Assembly: GCF_022539315.1 (NCBI RefSeq)
Contig: NC_066338.1
Coordinates: forward strand, 992,001-1,056,000
Length of the DNA: 64,000 nt
Source: Serinus canaria
Lineage: Eukaryota; Chordata; Aves; Passeriformes; Fringillidae
Direction: 5' to 3'
A program made the position numbers and the translations under genes. How positions within the stretch are numbered: position 1 is the first letter of the stretch; each line of letters opens with the position of its first letter. The notes under the pieces are model-generated. The model was not told where the DNA came from. It was given only the letters and a program-made list of their open reading frames with translations, and searched no databases. Of the stretch, positions 10,615 to 23,700 are shown piece by piece.

Positions 10615-13600
10615 CATTCCGCAGGATGCCTCCCAGAGGCAAGCTGGCACCAGGGCCAACTGGGGTGGTTTGAGAGTGACAAGTACCTCCTTCAATCCGA
10701 CACCATGAACCACGTTGGGTGAGCTATGTTTCCAGGGAAAAGGGGAAGCGTTGGTTGTTTCAGGGCCTGTGGCTCGGAGCATCCTTCTCACTACTAAAAT
10801 TCCTTATTGCGCAGGATGCCTCCCAGACCCAATCTGGCAGCAGTGCCAAGTCAGGTTGGTTTGAGAGTACCATGTACCTCCTGAAAACTGACTCCAAAAA
10901 CAAGCGTTGGTGAGTCTTGCTTCCAGGAAAAAGGTGCAGCGTTGCAATGGTGTTGTAGGGCTTGTGGCTCAGAGCAGCCTTCTGGCTCAAAAACTTCTGC
11001 ATTGCGCAGCATGCCTCCCAGGACCAAGCTGGCACCAGTGCCAAGTCAGGCTATTTTGAGAGTGCCAAGTACCTCCTGAAAACTGACACCATGAGCCAGG
11101 GTTAGTGAGCTTTGTTTCCAGGGAAAGGGGCAGCATTGTTGATCCAGGGCCTATGGCTCAGAGCAGCCTTCTAGCTCCTAAAATTCCTCATTGTGCAGGA
11201 TGCCTCCCAGGACCAAGCTGGCACCAGTGCCAAATCTGGCTTGTTTGAGAGTGCTAAGTACCTCTTGCAAACTGACTCCGAGAACTAGGGTTGGTGAGTT
11301 TTCAAAACCTGGGAAATAAGGCAAAGATTTTGTTCAAGGGCCTGTGGCTCAGATCAGCCATCTGGCTCCTAATATTCTGCATTGCGCAGGATGCCTCCCA
11401 GGACCAAGCTGGCACAAGTGCCAACTCTGGCTGGATTGAGAGTGCCATGTACCTCCTGCAAACTGACACCATGAAACAGGTTTGGTGAGTCTTGATAAAA
11501 GGAAAAATGGGCAGCGTTGCGTTGGTGTTCCAGGGCTTGTGGCTCGGAGCAGCCTTCTGGCTCCTAAAATTCCGCATTGTGCAGGATGCCTTCCAGGACT
11601 AAGCTGGCACCTGTAGAAATTTGAGCTGGTTTGGGAGTGCCAAGTACCTCCTGCAATCTGACACCATGAGCCAGGGTAATTGAGCTTTGTTTCCAGGGAA
11701 AGGGGCAGCATTGGTGATCCCGGGCCTGAAGCTCAGAGCAGTCTTCTGGCTCCTAAAATTCCGCATTGTGCAGGATGCCTCCCAGGACCAATCTGGTCCC
11801 TGGCTGGCCAACTCTGGCTTGTTTGAGAGTGCCAAGTACCTCCTGCAAACTGACTCCTAGAACTAGGGTTGGTGAGTTTTCCAAACCTGGGAAATGGGGC
11901 AAAGATTTTGTTCCAGGGCTTGTGGCTCAGAGCAGCCTTCTGGTTCCTAAAATTCTGCATTGTGCAGGAGGCCTCGAAGGACCAAGCTGGCACCAGTGAC
12001 AACTCAAGCTTGATTGAGCATGCCAAGTACCTCCTGAAAACTGACAACATGAACCACGGTTTGTGAGTCTTGTTTCCAGGGAAAACGGGCAGCATTTTTT
12101 TTCTAGGGCCTGTGGCTCCCAGCAGCCTTCTTGCTTAAAAAATTCCGCATTGCTCAGGATGCCTCCCAGAGGCAAGCTGGCACCAGTGTAAACTTGGGCT
12201 GGTTTGAGAGTTCCAGGTACCACCTGCAATCTGACACCATGAGCCAGGGTTAGTGAGCTTTGTTTCCAGGGAAAGGGGCAGCACTGCTGTTCCAGGTCCT
12301 GTGGCTCAGAGAAGCCTTCTGGCTCAAAAAATTCCGCATTGCGCAGGATGCCTCCCAGACGTAAGCTGGCACCAGTGACAACTTGGGTTTGTTTGAGAGT
12401 GCCAAGTACCTCCTGAAAACTGACCCATAGAACCAGGGTTGGTGCGTCTTGTTTCTCCAGGAAAACGGGCGCTGTTGGTGTTCCAAGGCCTGAGGCTCTG
12501 AGCAGCGTTCGGGCTCAAAATATTCGACATTGCGCAGGATGCCTCCCAGACGCAAGCTGGCACCAGTGCCAAGTCAGGATGGTTTGAGAGTGCCAAGTAC
12601 CTCCTGAAAACTGACTCCAAGATCCACCGTTGGTGAGTTTTGCTTCCAGGAAAAAGTTGCAGCTTTGGGTCAATGTTCCAGGGCTTCAGGCTCAGAGAAG
12701 CCTTCTGGATCCTGAAATTCCGCATTGTGCAGGATGTCTCCCAGGCCCAAGCTAGCACCAGTGCCAATTCGGGCTGGATTGAGAGAGCCAAGTACCTCCT
12801 GCAAACTGACACCTAGATCCAGGGATTGCCTGGATTGAGGGTGCCAAGTACGTCCTGCAAAATGACACCTAGAACCACGGTTGATGAGTCTTGTTTCCAG
12901 GGAAAACGGGCAGTGTTGCATTGGTGTTCCAGGGCTTATGGCTCGGGGAAGCCTTCTGGCTCCTAAAATTCCGCATTGTGCAGGATGCCTCCAAGGACCA
13001 AGCTTGCACCAGTGCCCACCTGGGCTGCTTTGAGAGTGCCAAGTACCTCCTGCTATCTGAAACCTCGAATACAGGTTTAGTGAGCTATGTTTCCAGGGAA
13101 AAGGGGCAGCGATGGTTGTTCCACGGGTTGTGGCTCCGAGTAGCCTACTCTCTCCTAAAATTCCGCATTGCGCCGGATGCCTCCTAGACGCAAGCTGGCA
13201 CCAGTGCCAACTTGGGCTGGTATGAGAGTGCCAAGTACCTCCTGCAATCTGACACCATGGACCAGGATTAGTGAGTCTTGTTACCTGGGAAAAGGGCAGC
13301 ATTGGTGTTCCAGGGTCTGTGGCTCAGAGCAGCCTTCTGGCTCCCAAAATTCCGCATTGCGCAGGACGCCTCACAGAGGCAAGCTGGCAGCAGTGCCAAC
13401 TTCGGCTTGTTTGAGAGTGGCAAGTATATCCTGCAAACTGACCCCTAGAACCAGGGTTTGTGAGTCTTGTTTCTCCTGGAAAACGGGCGCTGTTGGTGTT
13501 CCAGGGCCTGTTGATCTGAGCAGCATTCTGGCTCAAAAAATTCCGCATTGCGCAGGATGCCTCCAAGGACCAAGCTGGCACAAGTGCCCACTTGGGCTGG

Positions 13601-16600
13601 TTTGAGAGTGCCAAGTACCTCCTGCAATCTGAAACTTAGAACCAGGTTTGGTGAGCTATGTTTCCAGGGAAAAGGGGCAGCATTTGTTTTTCCAGTGCCT
13701 GTGGCTCAGAGCAGCCTACTCTCTCCTTAAATTCCGCATATCGCAGGATGCCTCCCAGACCCAAGCTGGCAGCAGTGCCAACTTCGGCTTGTTTGAGACT
13801 GCCAAGTACCTCCTGCAAACTGACTCCTAGAACTAGGGTTGGTGAGTTTTACAAACCTGGGAAATGGGGCAAAGATTTTGTTCCAGGGCTTGTCGCTCAG
13901 AGCAGCCTTCTTGCTCCTAAAATTCTGCATTGTGCAGGATGCCTCCCAGGACCAAGCTGGCACCAGTGCCAACTTGGGCTGGTTTGAGTGCCAAGTACCT
14001 CCGGAAAACTGACTCCAAGAACCACTGATTGTGAGTCTTGCTTCCAGGAAAAAGGGGCAGCTTTGCTTTGGTATTCCAGGGCTTGTGGCTGGGAGCAGCC
14101 TTCTGGCTCCTAAAATTCCGCATTTTGCAGGATGCCTCCCAGGACCAAGCTGGCACCAGTGCCAAGTCAGGCTGTTTTGACAGTGCCAAGTACCTCCTGC
14201 AAACTGACTCCTAGAACAAGGTTTAGTGAGTTTTCCATACGGGGGAAATGGGGCAAAGATTTTGTTCCAGGGCCTGAGTCTCAGAGCACCTTTCTGGCTC
14301 AAAAAATTCCGCATTGCGCAGGATGCTTCCCAGGACCAAGCTGGCACCAGGGCCAAGTCAGGCTGGTTTGGGAGTGCCAAGTACCTCCTGCAATCTGACA
14401 CCATGGACACGGGTTAATGAGTCATTTTTCCTGAGAAAAGGGCAGCATTGGTGTTTCAGGGCCTGTGGCTCAGAGCAGCCTTCTGGCTCAAAAAATTCTG
14501 CATTGCGCAGGATGCCTCCCAGACGCAAGATAGCACCAGTTCCCACTTGGGCTGGTGTGAGAGTGCCAAGTACTTCCTTCAATCTGAAACCTAGAACCAG
14601 GGTTGGTGACCTATGTTTCCAGGGAAAAGGGGCAGCGTTGGTTGTTCTATTGTCTGTGGCTCGGAGCATCCTACTCTCTCCTAAAATTCCGCATGGCGCT
14701 AGATGCCTCCCAGACCCAAGCTAACACCAGTGCCAACTTGGGCTGGTTTGAGCGTGCCAAGTACCTCCTGCAAACTGACCCCTAGAATCAGGGTTGGTGC
14801 GTCTTGTTTCTCCAGGAAAACGGGCGCTGTTGGTGTTCCAGTGCCTGGTATTAGGAGCAGCCTACTGGCTCCTAAAATTCTGCATTGCGCAGGATGCCTC
14901 CCAGGACCAAGCTGGCACCAGTGCCAAGAATGGCTGGTTTGAGAGTGCCAAGTACCTCCTGAAAACTGACTCCAAGAACCAGGGCTGGTGAGTCTTGCTT
15001 CCAGGAAAATGTGCAGCCTTGCGTTGGTGTTCCAGGGCCTGTGGCTCAGAGCAGCCTTCTGGCTCCTAAAATTCCGCATTGTGCAGGATGCCTCCCAGGA
15101 CCTAGCTGGCACCAGTGGAAACTTGGGCTGGTTTGAGTGTGCCAAGTACCTCCTGCAATCTGACACCATGGACTAGGGTTACTGAGTGCTGTTTCCTGGG
15201 AAAAGGCCAGCATTGGTGTTCCAGGGCCTGTGGCTCGGAGCAGCATTCTTCCTCAAAATATTCCGCATTTTGCAGGATGCCTCCCAGACGAAATCTGGTG
15301 CCAGTGCCGACTCTGGCTGGTTTGAGAGTGCCAAGTACCTCCTGAAATCTGACACCAAGAACCAGGGCGAGTGAGCTTTTTTTCCAGGGAAAGGGGCAGC
15401 AATGGTTATCCAGGGCCTGTGGCTCAGAGCAGCCTTCTGGCTCCTAAAATTCCGCATTGCTCAGGATGCCTCCCAGGAGCAAGCAAGCACCAGTGCCAAG
15501 TAAGGCTTGTTTGAGAGTTCCAAGTACCTCCTGCAAACTGACACCATGAACCAGGGTTGGTGAGTCTTGTTTCCAGGGAAAATGGGCAGCGTTGCGTTAG
15601 TGTTCCAGGGCTTGTGGCTCGGAGCAGACTTCTGGCTCAAAAAATTGCGCATTTTGCCGGATGCCTTCCAGGACTAGGCTAGCACCAGTGCCAACTTGGC
15701 CTGGATTGAGAGTGCCAATTACCTCCTGAAAACTGACACCTAGAACCAGGGTTGGTGCGTCTTGTTTCTCCAGGAAAACGGGCGTTGTTGGTGTTCCAGG
15801 GCCTGGTACTCAGAGCAGCCTTCTGGCTCCTAAAATTCCGCATTTTGCAGGATGCTTCCCGGGACCAAGCTGGCACCAGTGCCAAGTCAGGTTGGTTTGA
15901 GAATGCCAAGTACCTCCTGCAAACTGACACCATGAACCAGAGTTGGTGAGTCTTGTTTCCTGGAAAAACGGGCAGCGTTGCGTTGGTGTTCCAGGGCTTG
16001 TGGCTCGGAGCAGCCTTCTGGCTCCTAATATTCTGCAGGGTGCAGGACGCCTCCCAGAGGCAAGCTGGCACCAGGGCCAACTTGGGCTGGTTTGAGAGTG
16101 CCAAGAACCTCCTGCAATCTGACACCATGAACCAGGGCTACTGAGCTTGGTTTCCAGGGAAAGGGGCAGCTTTGGTGATCCAAGGCCTGTGGCTCAGAGC
16201 AGCCTTCTGGCTCCTAAAATTCCGCATTGTGCAGGATGCCTCCCAGGACCAAACTGGTACCAGTGCCTACTTGGGCTGGTTTGAGAGTGCAAAGTACCTC
16301 CTTCAATCAGAAACCTAGAACCAGGTTTGGTGAGCTATGTTTCCAGGGAAAAGGTGCAGCGTTGGTGGTTCTGGGGCCTGTGGCTCGGAGCATCCTACTC
16401 CCTCCTAAAATTCGGCATTGCGCTGGATGCCTCCCAGACCCAAGCTGGCAGCAGTGCCAACTTGGGCTGGTTTGAGAGTGCCAAGTACCTCCTGCAAACT
16501 GACTCCTAGAACTAGGTTTGGTGAGTTTTAAATACCTGGGAAATGGGGCAAAGTTTTTTTCCAGGGCTTGTGGCTCAGAGCAGCCTTCTGGCACCTAAAA

Positions 16601-18059
16601 TTCCGCATTGCGCAGTATGCCTCCCAGGAACAAGCTGGCACCAGTGCCAACTTGGGCTGGTTTGAGAGTGCCATGTACCCCGTGAAAACTGACACCTAGA
16701 ACCAGGGTTGGTGCATCTTGTTTCTCTAGGAAAACGGGCGTTTTTCGTGTTCCAGGGCCTGGTACTCGGAGCAGCCTTCTGGCTCCTAAAATTCTGCATT
16801 GCGCAGGATGCTTCCCAGGACCAAGCTGGCACCAGTGCAAACTTGGGCTGGTTTGACATTTTCAAGTACCTCCTGAATACTGACACCTAGAACTATGGTT
16901 GGTGAGTTTTCCAAACCTGGGAAATGGGGCAAAGATTTTGATCCTGGGCCTGTGGCTCAGATCAGCCTTCTGGCTCCTAAAATTCTGCATTGCGCAAGAG
17001 GCCTCCCAGAACCAAGCTGGCACAAGTGCCAACTCTGGCTGGATTGAGAGTGCCAAGTACCTCCTGCAATCTGAAACCTAGAACCAGGTTTGGTGAGCTA
17101 TGTTTCCAGGGAAAAGAGGCAGCGTTGGTTGTTCCTGGGCCTGTGGCGGGGGGCAGCCTACTCTCTCCTAAAATTCCGAATTGCGCAGGATGCTTCCCAG
17201 GACCAAGCTGGCACCAGTGCAAACTTGGGCTGGTTTGACAGTGCCATGTACCTGCTGCAAACTGACTCCCAGAACTACGGTTGGTGATTTTGATAAACAA
17301 GGGAAGTGGTGCACAGTTTTAGGTCCAGGCTTGTGGCTGGGAGGAGCCTTCTGGCTCCTAAAATTACGCATTTTGCAGGATGCCTCCTAGGACCAAGCTG
17401 GCACCAGTGCAAACTTGGTCTGGTTTGAGAGTGCCATGTACCTCCTGCAAACTGACTCCCAGAACTACGGTTGGTGAGTTTGATAAACCAGGGAAGTGGG
17501 GCACAGTTTTAGGTCTCGGCTTGTGGCTGGGAGCAGCCTTCTTGCTCCTAAAATTCCGCATTGTGCAGGAGGCCTCCAAGGACCAAGCTGGCACCCATGC
17601 AAATTTGGGCTGGTTTGAGAGTGCCAAGTACCTCCTGCAAACTGACTCCTAGAATAAGGGTTGGTGAGTTTTCCAAACCTGGGAAATGGGGCAAATGTTT
17701 TGTTCCAGGGCTTTTGGCTCAGAGCTGCCTTCTGGCTCCTAAAATTCCACATTGCACAGGATGCCTCCATGGACCAAGTTGGCAGCAGTGTCAACTTGGG
17801 CTGGTTTGAGAGTGCCAAGTACCTCCTGAAATCTGACACCAAGAACCAGGGCTAGTGAGCTTTTTTTCCAGTGAAAGGGGCAGCAATGGTGATCCAAGGC
17901 CTGTGGCTCAGAGCAGCCTTCTGGCTCCTAAAATTCCGCATTGCGCAGGATGCCTCCCAGGACCAAGCAAGCACCAGTGCCAAGTAAGGCTTGTTTGAGA
18001 GTTCCATGTACCTCCTGCAAACTGACACCATGAACCAGGGTTGGTGAGTCTTGTTTCCA

Positions 18060-19310
18060 GGGAAAATGGCAGCGTTGCGTTGGTTTCCAGGGCTTGTGGC
18101 TCGGAGCAGCCTTCTGGCTCCTAAAATTCTGCAGTGTGCAGGATGCCTCCCAGGACCAAGCTGGCACCAGTGCAAACTTGGGCTGGTTTGAGAGTGCCAA
18201 GTACCTCCTGCAATCTGACACCCATGGACCAGGGTTAGTGAGTCTTGTTTCCTAGGGAAAGGGCAGCATTGGTGTTCCAGGGCCTGTGGCTCGGAGCAGC
18301 CTCTGGCTCCTAAAATTCCGCATTGCTGCAGGATGCCTCCCAGACCAAGCTGGCACCAGTGCCAACTTCAGGCTGGTTTGAGAGTGCCAAGTACCTCCTG
18401 CAATCTGAACCAGAACCAGGGTTGGTGAGCTTGTTTCCACCTGGAAATGGGCAGCAGTTGTTGTTCCAGGGCCTGTGGCTCAGAGCAGCCTTCTGGCTCC
18501 TAAATTCCGCATTGCGCAGGATGCCTCCCAGACCAAGCTGGCAGCAGTGCCAACTTGGGCTTGTTGAGAGTGCCAAGTACCTCCTGCAAACTGACTCCTA
18601 GAACCAGGGTTGGTGAGTCTTTACTACCTGGAAATGGGCAGAGTTTTTGTTCCAGGCTTGTGGCTCAGAGCAGCCTTCTGGCTCCTAAAATTCCACATTG
18701 CCAGGATGCCTCCCAGGACCAAGCAGCACCAGTGCCAAGTAAGGCTGGTTTGAGATGTTCCAAGTACCTCCTGAAACTGACTCCAGAACAAGGGTTGGTG
18801 AGTCTTTCTTCCAGGAAAACGGGCAGCGAGTTGGTGTTCCAGGCCTGTGGCTCGAGCACGCCTTCTGGCTCAAAAATTCCGCATTGCGCAGGATGCCTCC
18901 CAGACGCAAGCTGACACCAGTGCCACTTGGGCTGGTTTGAGAGTGCCAAGTACCTCCTGAAAACTGACACCTAGAACCAGGGTTGGTTGTCTTGTTCTCC
19001 AGGAAATGGGCGTTGTTGGTGTTCCAGGCCTGGTACTCGGAGCAGCCTTCTGGCTCCTAAAATTCCGCATTGCGCAGGATGCCTCCCAGGACCAAGCTGG
19101 CACCAGTGCCAAGCAGGCTGGTTTGAGAATGCCAAGTACCTCCTGAAACTGACACCATAGACCAGAGTTGGTGAGTCTTGTTTCCTGGAAAACGGCAGCG
19201 TTGCTTGGTGTTCCAGGGCTTGTGGCTCGGAGCAGCCTTCTGGCTCCTAATATTCTGCAGTGTGCAGGACGCCTCCCAGAGGCCAAGCTGGCACCAGTGG
19301 CCAACTTGGG
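18060..19310. other. Indel-rich stretch inside satellite A (probable poor consensus)
   Basis: About seven monomers here differ from their neighbours mostly by one- and two-base insertions or deletions and not by substitutions. Examples: AAAATGGCAGCGTTG for AAAATGGGCAGCGTTG, CATTGCTGCAGGATG for CATTGCGCAGGATG, CAGACCAAGC for CAGACCCAAGC, ATTGCCAGGATGCC for ATTGCGCAGGATGCC, and GAGGCCAAGCTGG for GAGGCAAGCTGG. Flanking monomers show no such density. This pattern is expected from an unpolished long-read consensus or a patched gap, not from normal satellite evolution. Confidence 0.75.
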
Positions 19311-20779
19311 CTGGTTTGAGAGTGCCAAGAACCTCCTGCAATCTGACACCATGAACCAGGGCTAGTGAGCTTGGTTTCCAGGGAAAGGGGCAGCATTGGT
19401 GATCCAGGGCTTGTGGCTCAGAGCAGCCTTCTGGCTCCTAAAATTCAGCATTGTGCAGGATGCCTCCCAGGACCAAGTTGGCAACAGTGTAATCTTGGGC
19501 TGGTTTGAGAGTGCCAAGTACCTCCTGAAAACTGACACCTAGAACCAGGGTTGGTGAGTCTTGTTTCTTCAGGAAAACGGGCATTGTTGTTGTTCCAGGG
19601 CCTGTGGCTCAGAGCAGCCTTCTGGCTCATAAACTTCCGCATTGTGCAGGATGATTACAAGGACCAAGCTGGTACCAGTGCCAACTTGGGCTGGTTTGAG
19701 AGTGCCAAGTACCTCCTGCAATCTGAAACCTAGAACCAGGTTTGGTGAGCTATGTTTCCAGGGAAAAGGTGCAGCGTTGCTGTTTTCAGGACCTGTGGCT
19801 CGGAGCATCCTACTCTCTCCGAAAATTCCGCATTACGCAGGATGCCTCCCAGGACCAAGCTGGCACCAGTGCCAACTTGGGCTGGTTTGAGAGTGCCATG
19901 TACCCCGTGAAAACTGACACCTAGAACCAGGGTTGGTGCATCTTGTTTCTCCAAGAAAATGGGCGTTGTTGGTGTTCCAGTGCCTGGTACTCGGAGCAGC
20001 CTACTGGCTCCTAAAATTCTGCATTGCGCAGGATGCCTCCCAGGACCAAGCTGGCACCAGTGCAAACTTGGACTGGTTTGAGAGTGCCAAGTACCTCCTG
20101 CAAACTTACTCCTAGAACAAGGGTTGGTGAGTTTTCCAAACCTGGGAAATGGGGCAAAGGTATTGTTCCAGGGCTTTTGGCTCAGAGCAGCCTTCTGGCT
20201 CCTAAAATTCCACATTGCACAGGATGCCTCCATGGACCAAGTTGGCACCAGTGTCAACTTGGGCTGGTTTGAGAGTGCCAAGTACCTCCTGAAATCTGAC
20301 ACCAAGAACCAGGGCTAGTGAGCTTTTTTTCCAGGGAAAAGGGGCAGCAATGGTGATCCAAGGCCTGTGGCTCAGAGCAGCCTTCTGGCTCCTAAAATTC
20401 CGCATTGCGCAGGATGCCTCCCAGGAGCAAGCAAGCACCAGTGCCAACTTGGACTGGTTTGAGAGTTCCATGTACCTCCTGCAAACTGACACCATGAACC
20501 AGGGTTGGTGAGTCTTGTTTCCAGGGAAAATGGGCAGCGTTGCGTTGGTGTTCCAGGGCTTGTGGCTCGGAGCAGCCTTCTGGCTCCAAAAATTCTGCAG
20601 TGTGCAGGATGCCTCCCAGGACCAAGCTGGCACCAGTGCCAACTTGGGCTGGTTTGAGAGTGCCAAGTACCTCCTGCAATCTTACACCATGAACCAGGGC
20701 TAGTGATCTTGGTTTCCAGGGAAAGGGGCAGCATTGTTTATCCAGGGCCTGTGGCTCGGAGCAGCCATCTGGCTCCTAA

Positions 20780-23700
20780 AATTCGGCATTGTGCAGGATG
20801 CCTCCCAGGACCAAGCTGGCACCAGTGCCAAGTCAAACTGGTTTCATAGTGCCAAGTACCTCCTGCAATCTGAAACCTAGAACCAGGGTTGGTGAGCTAT
20901 GTTTCCAGGGAAAAGCGGCAGCGTTGGTTGTTTCAGGGCCTGTGGCTCGGAGCATCCTACTCTCTCCGAAAATTCCGCACTGCGCTTGATGCCTCCCAGA
21001 CCCAAGGAGGCAGCAGTGCCAACTTGGGCTTGTTTGAGAGTGCCAAATACCTCCTGCAAACTGACTACTAGAACTAGGGTTGGTGAGTTTTACAAACCTG
21101 GGAAATGGGGCAAAGATTTTGTTCCAGGGCTTGTGGCTCAACGCAGCATTCTGGCTCCTAAAATTCCACATTGCACAGGATGCCTCCCAGGACCACGCAA
21201 GCACCAGTGCCAAGTAAGGCTTGTTTGAGTGTTCCAAGTACCTCCTGAAAACTGACTCCAAGAACAAGGGTTGGTGAGTCTTGTTTCTCCAGGAAAACGG
21301 GCGGAGTTGGTGTTCCAGGGCCTATGACTCCGAGCAACCTTCTGGCTCAAAAAGTTCCGCATTGCGCAGGATGCCTCCCAGACGCAAGCTGGACACAGTG
21401 CCATCTTGGGCTGGTTTGAGTGTTCCAAGTACCTCCTGAAAACTGACACCTAGAACCAGGGTTGGTGCGTCTTGTTTCTCCAGGAAAATGGGCGTTGTTG
21501 GTGTTCCAGGGCCTGGTACTCGGAGCAGCCTTCTGGCTCCTAAAATTCCGCATTTTGCAGGATGCTTCCCGGGACCAAGCTGGCACCAGTGCCAAGTCAG
21601 GTTGGTTTGAGAATGCCAAGTACCTCCTGCAAACTGACACCATTAACCAGAGTTTGTGAGTCTTGTTTCCTGGAAAAACGGGCAGCGATGCGTTGGTGTT
21701 CCAGGGCTTGTGGCTCGGAGCAGCCTTCTGGCTCCTAATATTCTGCAGTGTGCAGGACGCCTCCCAGAGTCAAGCTGGCACCAGTGCCAACTTGGGCTGG
21801 TTTGAGAGTGCCAAGAACCTCCTGCAATCTGACACCATGAACCAGGGCTAGTGAGCTTGGTTTCCAGGGAAAGGGGCAGCTTTGGTGATCCAGGGCTTGT
21901 GGCTCAGAGCAGCCTTCTGGCTCCTAAAATTCTGCATTGTGCAGGATGCCTCCCAGGACCAAGTTGGCAACAGTGTAATCTTGGGCTGGTTTGAGAGTGC
22001 CAAGTACCTCCTGAAAACTGACACCTAGAACCAGAGTTGGTGAGTCTTGTTTCTTCAGGAAAACGGGCGTTGTTGTTGTTCCAGGGTCTGTGTCTCTGAG
22101 CGGCCTTCTGGCTCAAAAAATTCTGCATTGTGCAGGATGCCTCTCGGACGCAAGCTGGCACCAGTGCCCACTTGAGCTGGTTTGAGAGTGCCAAGTACCT
22201 CCTGCAATCTGAAACCTAGAACCAGGTTTGATGAGCTATGTTTCCAGGTATAAGGTGCAGCGTTGGTGGTTCCGGGGCCTATGGTTCGGAGCATCCTACT
22301 CTCTCCTAAAATTCCGCATTGCACAGGATGCCTCCCAGACCCAAGCTGGCAGTAGTGCAAACTTGGGCTTGTTTGAAAGTGCCAAGTACCTCCTGCAAAC
22401 TGACCCCTAGAACCAGGGTTGGTGAGTCTTGTTTCTCCAGGAAAACGGGCGGTGTTGGTTTTGTTCCAGGGCTTGTGGTTCAGAGCAGCCTTCTGGCTCA
22501 AAAAATTCCAAATTGCCCAGGACGCCACCCAGAGGCAAGGTGGCACCAGTGCCAACTTGGGCTGGTTTGAGAGTGCCAAGTACCTCCTGCAATCTGAAAC
22601 CTAGAACCAGGTTTGATGAGCTATGTTTCCAGGTATAAGGTGCAGCGTTGGTGGTTCCGGGGCCTATGGTTCGGAGCATCCTACTCTCTCCTAAAATTCC
22701 GCATTACGCAGGATGCCTCCCAGGACCAAGCTGGCACCAGTGCCAACTTGGGCTGGTTTGAGAGTGCCAAGTACCTTCTGAAAACTGACTCCCAGAACTA
22801 GGTTTGTGAGTTTTAAAAACCTGGGTAATGGGGCAAAGATTTTGTTCCAGGGCTTGTGGCTCAGAGCAGCCTTCTGGCTCCTAAAATTCCGCATTGCGCA
22901 GGATGCCTCCCAGGACCAAGCTGGCACCAGTGCCAACTTGGGCTGGTTTGAGAGTGCCATGTACCCCGTGAAAACTGACACCTAGAACCAGGGTTGGTGC
23001 ATCTTGTTTCTCCAAGAAATAGGGCGTTGTTGGTGTTCCAGGGCCTGGTACTCGAAGCAGCCTTCTGGCTCCTAAAATTCTGCATTGCGCAGGATGCCTC
23101 CCAGGACCAAGCTGGCACCAGTGGAAACTTGGGCTGGTTTGAGAGTGCCAAGAACCTCCTGCAAACTGACTCCTAGAACAAGGGTTGGTGAGTTTTAGAA
23201 ACCTGGGAAATGGGGCAAAGATTTTGATCCTGGGCCTGTGGCTCAGATCAGCCTTCTGGCTCCTAAAATTCTGCATTGCGCAAGAGGCCTCCCAGAACCA
23301 AGCTGGCGCCAGTGCCAACTCTGGCTGGATTAAGAGTGCCAAGTACGTCCTTCAATCTGAAACCTAGAACCAGTTTTGGTGAGCTATGTTTCCAGGGAAA
23401 ACGGGCAGCGTTGCGTTGGTGTTCCAGGGCTTGTGGCTCAGAGCAGCCTTCTGGCTCCTAAAATTCCGCATTGCGCAGGATGCCACCCAGGACCAAGCTG
23501 GCACCAGTGTCAACTTGGGCTGGTTTGAGAATGCCAAGTACCTCCTTCAATCTGAAACCAAGAACCAGGGTTGGTGAGCTATGTTTCCAGGGAAAAGCGG
23601 CAGCGTTGGTTGTTCCAGGGCCTGTGGCTGGGAGCAGCCTACTGTCTCCTAAAATTCCGCATTGCGCAGGATGCCTCCCAGACCCAAGCTGGCACCAGTG

